Positions 57,375 to 64,000 of a DNA stretch of 64,000 nucleotides are shown piece by piece. Both the position numbers and the translations under genes were made by a program. The notes under the pieces are model-generated. The model saw nothing but the letters and a program-made list of their open reading frames with translations. It was not told the origin of the DNA and searched no databases. Position 1 is the first letter of the stretch. Each line of letters begins with the position of its first letter. This DNA comes from Methylophilus sp. (GTDB lineage Bacteria; Pseudomonadota; Gammaproteobacteria; Burkholderiales; Methylophilaceae): assembly GCA_030696695.1 (NCBI GenBank), contig JAUYRP010000024.1, positions 1 to 64,000 on the forward strand, in the 5' to 3' direction.

Positions 57375-59077
57375 TGTCAGCCAATTTAGCTGAAGCCTAC
57401 CAAGCAAGCGTGGTGATTGATGCTGGTCGCATTAAGCAAGCCAAATTAAACGCCTTGCAACAACAACGGCGGGTGATTGAAACGCTGGAGGAACTGACTG
57501 AAAGCAATCAAGAGACCTTTTTGGCGGCGTTAGCGCAGTGTTTTCACTATGCGCCAATCAGCATGAAAGAGATGAATGCGCTGGTAGTTAAATTTGATCT
57601 ATTGCCGTTTGCGCAAGCACAGCAAAAAGAGTGCATTGTATTTGCCAGTGAAGACGAAACGTTATGCCTAGTGTTTGCAGACCCCTTTGACGAAAACTTA
57701 CAAGAATGGGCCAATACCTCGTTCCAGCATCCTTTCGTTTGGCGCCTAGCCCATCGCACTGATATTGCCGCATTTTTAGCGCGTCATGAAGAGACCATGC
57801 GTGCAATGGATGGATTGTCCAGCGGCGAGCAAACTACATTCACCGACAGTGATGAATCTGTTGTTCAACTCTCGTTAAAGTCGATTAGTGAAGAGTCTAA
57901 TCCTATCGTCAAACTGATGAACTCCACTTTGTATGACGCGCTTAAATCAGGTGCAAGTGATATTCACCTAGAGTGCGCGCATAGTGGTTTGGTGGTGAAG
58001 TATCGCATAGATGGGGTGATGGCCAGCGTAGGGGGCATTCAGGGACAAGATAACGCAGACCAAGCAGTGTCGCGGATCAAAGTCATGGCGCAACTGGACA
58101 TTGCAGAAAGACGCATCCCACAGGATGGACGTTTTAAAGTGATGACACAAGGACGGGAAGTCGATTTCCGCGTGTCTATCATGCCAAGCGTGTTTGGTGA
58201 GGATGCCGTATTACGCGTGCTGGATCGCAAATCACTCTCAGAAGAAGCGCAAGGACTCAGCCTTAAAACGTTGGGGTTTAATCCCAACATCATTGCGCAG
58301 TTCAGGCGCTTAGCCAAAGAGCCTTATGGCATGGTGCTTGTCACTGGCCCTACAGGCAGTGGTAAAACAACCTCATTGTATGCAGCGATTTCTGAAGTGA
58401 ATACTGGACATGACAAAGTCATTACCATTGAAGATCCCGTGGAGTATCAATTGCCTGGGGTGCTGCAAATTCCAGTCAACGAGAAAAAAGGGCTGACATT
58501 TGCACGCGGTTTACGCTCTATTTTGCGGCATGATCCTGACAAAATCATGGTGGGAGAGATTCGGGACTCTGAAACTGCACAAATTGCTGTACAAGCTGCA
58601 CTTACAGGCCATTTGGTATTCACCACAGTGCATGCCAATAATGTGTTAGATGTGATTGCACGTTTTATGCATATGGGCGTAGATCCCTATAACTTTGTCT
58701 CGGCAGTGAATGGCATCATGGCGCAACGCTTGGTACGCATGTTGTGCCCTTATTGTATTGAGCCAGACCAACCGTCTGCGAGTTTGCTGGAAGAGTCTGC
58801 GATATCGCTTGAAGCCGCCAGCCAAATGACATTTATGCAAGCAAAGGGCTGTGGACATTGTCGAGGTACTGGATTTAAAGGCCGTAAAGCGGTGGCAGAA
58901 CTACTGATTCTGAATGATGAATTGCGCGAAATGATTGTGGCGAGAGAATCTATCCGCAAGTTAAAAGAAGCGGCAAAGCGCAGCGGCATGCGCACCATAC
59001 GTGAAGCCGCTGTAGAGGCAGTTGGTGCAGGGCAGACCACGTTGCAGGAGATCAACCGTGTTACGTTTGTGGCCTAA
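57374..59077 (+). CDS. gspE: Type II secretion ATPase GspE
   Basis: Cytoplasmic ATPase powering the pseudopilus. It has an N-terminal GspE/PilB domain, Walker A in TGPTGSGKTTSLYA, the Asp box TIEDPVEY, Walker B in VGEIRDSETA, and the His box LVFTTVHANN. A four-cysteine zinc site follows (CPYC, then CGHC). Length is 567 residues. gspF overlaps it by one base, and the next gene starts inside its 3' end. Confidence 0.95.
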   Translation: MSANLAEAYQASVVIDAGRIKQAKLNALQQQRRVIETLEELTESNQETFLAALAQCFHYAPISMKEMNALVVKFDLLPFAQAQQKECIVFASEDETLCLVFADPFDENLQEWANTSFQHPFVWRLAHRTDIAAFLARHEETMRAMDGLSSGEQTTFTDSDESVVQLSLKSISEESNPIVKLMNSTLYDALKSGASDIHLECAHSGLVVKYRIDGVMASVGGIQGQDNADQAVSRIKVMAQLDIAERRIPQDGRFKVMTQGREVDFRVSIMPSVFGEDAVLRVLDRKSLSEEAQGLSLKTLGFNPNIIAQFRRLAKEPYGMVLVTGPTGSGKTTSLYAAISEVNTGHDKVITIEDPVEYQLPGVLQIPVNEKKGLTFARGLRSILRHDPDKIMVGEIRDSETAQIAVQAALTGHLVFTTVHANNVLDVIARFMHMGVDPYNFVSAVNGIMAQRLVRMLCPYCIEPDQPSASLLEESAISLEAASQMTFMQAKGCGHCRGTGFKGRKAVAELLILNDELREMIVARESIRKLKEAAKRSGMRTIREAAVEAVGAGQTTLQEINRVTFVA

Positions 59078-59870
59078 TCAACTCATGGTCACGCTGGGTG
59101 CAACGCACATTGCGTTGCTGTACCGCTCTGGCATTACTAAAAAAACCTTGATGCAACGCGAGCTTGCCGTTATCGATCAAGCAGAGCATGCAGGTCAGGC
59201 GGCACTGCAAGCCTTAGCACGCATGCTCACAGAACTAGCGCTGCCTGCTAATACGGCTTTACATATCGGTTTGAGTGGCGATTTAGTGCGCTACTTGGTT
59301 TTACCTGCTGCGACTCAGGGCATAGCGCAGTCAGAAAAGTTAGCGTATGCGCAGGCTGCATTTAGAGAAGTGTATGGCGTAGAGGCGTTAGATTGGGTGG
59401 TGCAATGCGATAACGTTGCGCCCACCAAACCCGCTGTATGTGCAGCTATTCCGCAAACACTATTAGAAGCACTAACCGCGCTTGCACATGCGCAGCAGTT
59501 TAAGCTCGTCAGTGTGCAACCTTATTTCGTACATGCGTTTAATCGGCTCCGTTCCTCTATCAAACAGGCGAGTGGCGTGATGGTTGTGGCGGAGCATTCC
59601 AGACTTTTATTAGCAAACTTACAGCAAGGGGTTTGTACACAACTGCGCGTACAAACCATCACCAGCCAATGGCAACAACAACTGCAAGCAACATTAGCGC
59701 GCTCAGTATTGCTAGATGATAGTCTCAACCCTGTGGCTTATGTGTATGCCCCCATTTTTCCAAGTTACCAGCCAATAGCAGTCACTGGTTGGGAGATTAA
59801 ACCATTACGTTTGCCTGCAACATCCAGTCAATTAGCGCCACCTTATGCCATGTTAGAGGTAATGACATGA
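59058..59870 (+). CDS. PilM/GspL-like assembly protein, short form
   Basis: Likely the cytoplasmic actin-like part of the assembly platform, by position between gspE and a PilN-like gene. The 270-residue product lacks a transmembrane helix and shows HIALLYRSG, LHIGLSGDLVRYLVLP and GVMVVAEHSRLLLANLQ segments. These resemble the alternating lobes of PilM or the GspL cytoplasmic domain, but no complete nucleotide-binding motif is obvious. GTG 59058 is chosen because CAGGAG lies seven bases upstream within gspE. Confidence 0.6.
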   Translation: MLRLWPNQLMVTLGATHIALLYRSGITKKTLMQRELAVIDQAEHAGQAALQALARMLTELALPANTALHIGLSGDLVRYLVLPAATQGIAQSEKLAYAQAAFREVYGVEALDWVVQCDNVAPTKPAVCAAIPQTLLEALTALAHAQQFKLVSVQPYFVHAFNRLRSSIKQASGVMVVAEHSRLLLANLQQGVCTQLRVQTITSQWQQQLQATLARSVLLDDSLNPVAYVYAPIFPSYQPIAVTGWEIKPLRLPATSSQLAPPYAMLEVMT

Positions 59871-60400
59871 GTCAAAAGTTAGACATCAACTTTGTTGCAG
59901 CCAACCCATTTTCATATCAGCAACTCACAACCATTGGTTTGCTATGGATAGTGCTATGTGTATTGCTCACTGCATATGGTGTGCAGCAATTGCAAGTGAC
60001 TCAAGAGCACTTAAACACGGTAGAAGCTAAGTTGAAAGCCGTTGCACCCAAGCGCAACACTTCCACTGTTAAACCTGTACTTGTACAAGCATCCGATGCA
60101 GAGCTAAAGCATGCGCGCGAAATTTTATTGCAACTGAGCATCCCGTGGAACCCACTATTTCAAGCCTTGGAGCAGAACGATTTGAAAAACATCGCGTTGC
60201 TGAGTATAGAACCCAACAGAAAAAAACAGCAGATTATGCTCACTGGTGAAGCTAAAAATTTAGAGGTTGCTTTGGATTATGTAAAGCAACTTGCGCAAAT
60301 GGATTTGTTTTCTCAAGCGTATCTGCTTAAACACAGCATCGACCAGGACGACCCGAATAAGCCTGTCAGTTTTACCATTTTGGCACAGTGGAAACTATGA
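59867..60400 (+). CDS. PilN-like inner-membrane assembly protein
   Basis: PilN-type proteins link the cytoplasmic PilM to periplasmic parts. The N-terminus KLDINFVAANPF recalls the PilN/PilM-binding motif I-N-L-L. One transmembrane helix follows (LTTIGLLWIVLCVLLTAYGV), then a coiled coil and a small ferredoxin-like periplasmic domain. Length is 177 residues. It overlaps both neighbours by four bases (ATGA type). Confidence 0.7.
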   Translation: MSQKLDINFVAANPFSYQQLTTIGLLWIVLCVLLTAYGVQQLQVTQEHLNTVEAKLKAVAPKRNTSTVKPVLVQASDAELKHAREILLQLSIPWNPLFQALEQNDLKNIALLSIEPNRKKQQIMLTGEAKNLEVALDYVKQLAQMDLFSQAYLLKHSIDQDDPNKPVSFTILAQWKL

Positions 60401-60984
60401 CTTTGATGAATCAACACGATGTGGCTTGGCTGTTGCAAACCGTTGCCAAAAAGATGGGTTTTTGGGGTTTACTCGGTGTGTGCATCACAGGCTTGAGTGC
60501 TGCTTATTTTTATTCAAATATCGTGAGTACACAGCAGCGTATTGTCGAAGCAGAGGCCACTATCGCGCAACAAAGCTCATCTAACAAGCAAAATGCGCCC
60601 ATAGAAACGATAGCGCAACCAACCAACTCACCAAAAGCGTTGGCAGATTTCTACCGCACCTTTCCAACAGAAAGCGCGATTCCAGATACCTTGGCGGAGA
60701 TTAACCGTTTGGCGGCAAAGCAAGGTATTTATTTAAATAGCGGTGACTATAAACTGAATAAAATCAAAGTACAGCGTGGAACAGCTAGTACGCCAGTGCT
60801 GACGCAATATGAAATGGTGTTGCCTTTAGAAAGTAGTTATCCCAGTATCCGCGCATTGACGGTATCTATTCTGCATCAGCTTCCATCGGTGGCAGTTTCA
60901 GATATACAGATGATGCGAGATAGCACGTTAAGCCCATTCATTGAAGCCAAGTTGGTGCTGGTGTTATTTGTGAGAGGTGATTGA
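60397..60984 (+). CDS. PilO-like inner-membrane assembly protein
   Basis: Partner of the PilN-like protein by position and layout. It has a short cytoplasmic lead, one helix (GFWGLLGVCITGLSAAYF), a coiled-coil stretch, then a periplasmic domain with ADFYRTFPTESAIPDTLAEINRLAAKQGI. That domain matches the PilO/GspM-type core. The ATG at 60397 overlaps the preceding stop; an upstream GTG at 60388 is less likely. Length is 195 residues. Confidence 0.68.
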   Translation: MTLMNQHDVAWLLQTVAKKMGFWGLLGVCITGLSAAYFYSNIVSTQQRIVEAEATIAQQSSSNKQNAPIETIAQPTNSPKALADFYRTFPTESAIPDTLAEINRLAAKQGIYLNSGDYKLNKIKVQRGTASTPVLTQYEMVLPLESSYPSIRALTVSILHQLPSVAVSDIQMMRDSTLSPFIEAKLVLVLFVRGD

Positions 60985-60986
60985 CT

Positions 60987-61619
60987 GTGCGTAATGTCAT
61001 ACAGCCTAACGCAAGCAAACCCGGTGCAAACAAGCAAAGTATCTGGCTGTGGGTAGCACTTGTTTTGGCAGTTGGTTTGTCTGGGTGGACCGCCATGCAG
61101 TCAGAAGATCCAGCCGAAGCGGTTGAACTCACTACATCTAGACAGTCAGTTCAGGCCGTGGCAACGACTAAGCAACTCACTCACACGCAACCACCTAACT
61201 CAATTGCAAAAGATATGAGCGGACTCATTGCCCAAGATGGATGGCGAGTGATGCATCGTGACGCATCCACAACGCGCCATGCCAATTTATTTGCCACGCA
61301 TTCTTGGGAAGTGATTGCACCTGTTGCAAAAGCAATACTTGCACCGCCGCCTGAGCCAACTGCGCCACTCACCCCATTTATCTACATGGGGAAAATGGAA
61401 GACGGGCCCAATGGCACGCAGGTATTTTTGATGGCCAATAACAAAGTGTATGCCGTTGCAAAAGGCCAAGTCGTGGATGCGATGTGGCGTTTTGATGGTG
61501 AAGAGGCGCAACAACTTCTCTTTACCTACCTACCACTCAACTTACCTCAAACTTTATTAAAAACAACGAAAGTGAATCCTACATATTTGCCAAACAACAT
61601 GGCCAATATGCAGAACTAA
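60987..61619 (+). CDS. PilP/GspC-like periplasmic link protein (secretion system X type)
   Basis: One N-terminal helix (IWLWVALVLAVGLSGW) is followed by a long linker and a small C-terminal domain, PFIYMGKMEDGPNGTQVFLMANNKVYAVAKGQVVD. That domain resembles the HR domain of GspC or PilP, which contacts the secretin. Similar proteins carry the database name 'secretion system X translation initiation factor'; this is from memory, and nothing supports a translation role. GTG 60987 is preferred because GAGGTGAT lies upstream; TTG 60981 is the alternative. Length is 210 residues. Confidence 0.62.
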   Translation: MRNVIQPNASKPGANKQSIWLWVALVLAVGLSGWTAMQSEDPAEAVELTTSRQSVQAVATTKQLTHTQPPNSIAKDMSGLIAQDGWRVMHRDASTTRHANLFATHSWEVIAPVAKAILAPPPEPTAPLTPFIYMGKMEDGPNGTQVFLMANNKVYAVAKGQVVDAMWRFDGEEAQQLLFTYLPLNLPQTLLKTTKVNPTYLPNNMANMQN

Positions 61620-61630
61620 CGCTAGGAAGC

Positions 61631-63658
61631 ATGATGCGAGTATTGAATAACCTACCCACCTATAAACGCATACGTCACTCGTTGCTTTCGGCTTGCATGC
61701 TAGCCTTGATGACAAGTTGTGCGTTAGCACCGTGGGAGGAAAATAAGCTAAGTAAGAAAGCGCCAGAACAGAGAGCAGCCATCTCTGAAGACAATCTGAA
61801 GCAATCTCCTGAGTCGATTAAGTTGCGTAAAGACCTTTACATGAATAAGGAGTCCGCAGTATTTGAGTTATTGGCGCAGGCCGAACAAGCGCGCTTAAAT
61901 GGGGATTTAGAGGCTGCGTTGCGTTTTTATGAACGTGTTCTGAGCTTTGCTGCACATGATCAAAGTGCGTTGGCCGGCAAAGAGGAAGTGATGAAAGAGT
62001 TGGCGCAAAATAAAACATTAGAAAATGCGAGCGCACTTTTGCAAAGCAATGACATGGCAGCTGCAAAATCTAAAGTGCATGAAGTGTTGTTAGAAAATCC
62101 GCGTAAAAAATCAGCATTGATGCTGGATAATCAACTGCGTAGCCAAGCGAGCAGCAGTGCGACAGAGCCGCCAAAACTCAAGCCAACGACGGACAAACCC
62201 GTAACAATTGAATTACGCGATGCCAATATCAAAGCAGTATTCGAAGCATTGTCTCGTGCAACAGGCATTAACTTTATTTTAGACAAAGACATCAAACCTG
62301 AAACCAAGGCCTCTATTTTTGTAAAGAAATTGCCCATTGAAGATGCCATTGACATGATTTTATCGAGCAATGGGTTACAGAAAAAAGTGCTTTCAGAAAA
62401 TACAGCCTTGATTTTTCCGAGCAATGTACAAAAACTCAAAGATTATCAAGATTTAAAAATTCGTAGCTTTTACTTGAACAATACCAACGCAAAACAAGTG
62501 GCGGGCATGTTGAAGTCTATGCTGAAAACAAAAGATATTTATATTGATGAGCGTATCAATATGTTGGTGATGCGTGACACGCCAGAGGTGGTCCGAATTG
62601 CTGAAAAGTTAGTGAGCTCTGTGGATATTGCAGATGCAGAAGTGATGTTAGACATCGAAGTACTTGAGGTGAGCCGCAGCCGTATTCAAGAGTTAGGGAT
62701 TGTTTATCCGAATCAATTGGCAGTGATTGGTGCAGATACAGGTTTAACCTTAGAAGCGCTTAAGCAATTGAAATCCAGTGGCGTCGGCGTGTCACCTAAT
62801 CCCGCACTGAATTTTAAAAAGACAGTAGGGGATGTCAATTTACTCTCCAACCCTAGAATCCGCGTTAAAAATAATGAAAAAGCCAAAGTATTGGTAGGGG
62901 ATAAAGTGCCTATCATTACCACGACATCCACTGCGAATGTGGGTATTTCTGAGAATGTGACCTATATCGACGTTGGGCTAAAGCTTGATGTTGAACCACA
63001 CGTGATGCTGGATGATTTTGTGAATATCAAAGTGGGTTTAGAAGTCAGCTCATTAGGTGAGCGGACTGTGACGCGAAACGGTGCAACTGTTTTCACCATC
63101 GGTACGCGTAACGCCAATACTGTATTGCGATTAAGAGACGGTGAGACGCAAATTCTAGCGGGTCTGATTTTAGATGATGAACGAAAAAACGCTAGCAGAT
63201 TACCTGGCCTTGGTGACATACCGTTGCTGGGTCGATTGTTTTCTAATCAAGAAGACAGGAAAAGCAAAACAGAAATTGTATTGGCGATTACCCCGAGAAT
63301 TATTACCAATTTGGCATTGCCTGATGCTGAAGTTTCTGAGTACTGGTCGGGTACGGAAACCTTGATTACAGATAAACCGCTGACGACAGTGCCGGCTGGC
63401 GCTTCTGGGCCGTCTGCACCTCTGACCACGCTAGAGCGATTACGCGAACAAAGGTTGGAGCGCCAACGTGAGTTGAATGGCACGCCAGCACAAGATGAAG
63501 TGGCCCCTAATGCTGCAGATGAGCAAGCAGGGGAGTTAATACCTAATCCAGCGGACACGGAAGGGAATGGCCAAGTACCATCTGTGGTCCCTCCCCCTGT
63601 TATCGTAGACCCACAACCGATACCAGTACCTAACACGCCTCCGGTAAACATCAATTGA
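61631..63658 (+). CDS. gspD: Lipoprotein secretin GspD-like
   Basis: Outer-membrane channel of the system. A lipoprotein signal (LLSACMLALMTSC) is followed by a TPR-like region (EQARLNGDLEAALRFYERVL, about 80-160). An STN/N0-like segment (DANIKAVFEALSRATGINFILDKDI), a NolW repeat and the secretin core follow, with VNLLSNPRIRVKNNEKAKVLVGDKVPI and AGLILDDERKNASRLPGLGDIPLLGRLF. It ends in a Pro-rich tail. Unlike typical GspD it carries its own lipid anchor and TPR part and has few N-domains. Length is 675 residues. Confidence 0.9.
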   Translation: MMRVLNNLPTYKRIRHSLLSACMLALMTSCALAPWEENKLSKKAPEQRAAISEDNLKQSPESIKLRKDLYMNKESAVFELLAQAEQARLNGDLEAALRFYERVLSFAAHDQSALAGKEEVMKELAQNKTLENASALLQSNDMAAAKSKVHEVLLENPRKKSALMLDNQLRSQASSSATEPPKLKPTTDKPVTIELRDANIKAVFEALSRATGINFILDKDIKPETKASIFVKKLPIEDAIDMILSSNGLQKKVLSENTALIFPSNVQKLKDYQDLKIRSFYLNNTNAKQVAGMLKSMLKTKDIYIDERINMLVMRDTPEVVRIAEKLVSSVDIADAEVMLDIEVLEVSRSRIQELGIVYPNQLAVIGADTGLTLEALKQLKSSGVGVSPNPALNFKKTVGDVNLLSNPRIRVKNNEKAKVLVGDKVPIITTTSTANVGISENVTYIDVGLKLDVEPHVMLDDFVNIKVGLEVSSLGERTVTRNGATVFTIGTRNANTVLRLRDGETQILAGLILDDERKNASRLPGLGDIPLLGRLFSNQEDRKSKTEIVLAITPRIITNLALPDAEVSEYWSGTETLITDKPLTTVPAGASGPSAPLTTLERLREQRLERQRELNGTPAQDEVAPNAADEQAGELIPNPADTEGNGQVPSVVPPPVIVDPQPIPVPNTPPVNIN

Positions 63659-63662
63659 TATC

Positions 63663-64000
63663 ATGAAGTTTGCTACACCATCTTGCGGGTTTTCGTTTAT
63701 AGAGCTCATCATCACGTTGGCGATTGTGGCCATTCTTGCCAGCGTCACCATGCCATTAGCCTCTGTGGTCGCACAACGTAATAAAGAAAGTGAACTGCGG
63801 CATAACCTGCGTCAGCTTAGAGAAGCAATTGATGCTTACAAAAAGGCAAGCGATGAAGGCAGGGTAAAAAAAGAGAACGATGACACGGGTTATCCTCCTG
63901 ATTTGAACATACTGGTGGAGGGCACAGAGGACCTCAAAGATATTGATAAAAAGAAGATTAAATTTTTGAGGCGAATTCCTATCGATCCAATGCAATCAGA
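63663..64000 (+). CDS. Second pseudopilin (GspG/PulG-like), cut by window end
   Basis: The start ATG at 63663 follows gspD by four bases. The prepilin signal has cleavage between G9 and F10 in SCGFSFIELIITLAIVAILA, with Glu at +5. A helical region follows (LRHNLRQLREAIDAYKKAS), then FLRRIPIDPM near the window end, as in GspG-type pseudopilins. At least 112 residues are present and no stop is reached. More pseudopilin genes may follow outside. Confidence 0.85.
   Translation, partial: MKFATPSCGFSFIELIITLAIVAILASVTMPLASVVAQRNKESELRHNLRQLREAIDAYKKASDEGRVKKENDDTGYPPDLNILVEGTEDLKDIDKKKIKFLRRIPIDPMQS

Noticed and set aside
1-64000. CRISPR arrays, insertion sequences and rRNA genes
   Set aside because: No regularly spaced repeats, transposase motifs or rRNA sequences were seen on either strand.

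Overview
The window is a dense stretch of bacterial chromosome, about 60 protein genes with no gene-free gap over about 210 bases. Gene content and order point to a betaproteobacterium, most likely a low-GC member of the Nitrosomonadales such as a Methylophilaceae (Methylotenera-like) methylotroph. The pointers are the rpsF-priB-rpsR-rplI set with a priB gene, map divergent from rpsB-tsf-pyrH-frr, the uppS-to-rnhB envelope cluster, the yceD-rpmF-plsX-fab-pabC-mltG-tmk cluster, hpnCDE and a two-subunit pyruvate carboxylase. The family-level placement is inference from gene content, not from a search.

Layout. 1-1641: the 3' part of a relA-type gene with clearly higher GC than everything else. 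It is joined at the 3' end of a tRNA-Asn gene (1642-1713, minus), which looks like a foreign or chimeric junction. 1796-9096: AsmA-like protein, aminotransferase, secreted trypsin-TPR protein, uvrB, SemiSWEET, a small membrane protein and an alternative oxidase. 9215-11435: ribosomal S6/PriB/S18/L9 operon with a clear promoter and terminator, then a DUF2490 protein. 11484-15309: dnaB-alr-radA. 15306-18323 (minus): hpnC-hpnD-hpnE squalene genes. 18404-20505: methylthio-nucleoside phosphorylase, peptide deformylase, tRNA-Ser and two tandem cupins. 20544-23900 (minus): map-glnD. 24083-39629: an HDOD gene, then rpsB, tsf, pyrH, frr, uppS, cdsA, dxr, rseP, bamA, skp, lpxD, fabZ, lpxA, lpxB and rnhB. 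These link translation factors to isoprenoid carrier, phospholipid, outer-membrane protein and lipid A synthesis. 39626-46553 (minus): an RsmI-like methyltransferase, a DUF4139 protein, an anchored protein with a VPxP tail, a Maf protein and pyruvate carboxylase subunits B and A. 46673-55582: yceD-rpmF-plsX-fabHDG-acpP-fabF-pabC-mltG-tmk (fatty acid, folate and cell-wall genes).

55746-64000 holds the most distinctive block. It is a secretion operon mixing type II secretion genes (gspG, gspF, gspE, a lipoprotein secretin and a second pseudopilin cut by the window end) with type IV pilus-like PilM/N/O-type and PilP/GspC-type assembly genes. Its upstream region carries a candidate PhoB-type promoter and a 29-base dyad over the expected transcription start. 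This is the best candidate for a less-described, regulated system here. All calls are from reading the sequence; no database search was possible.
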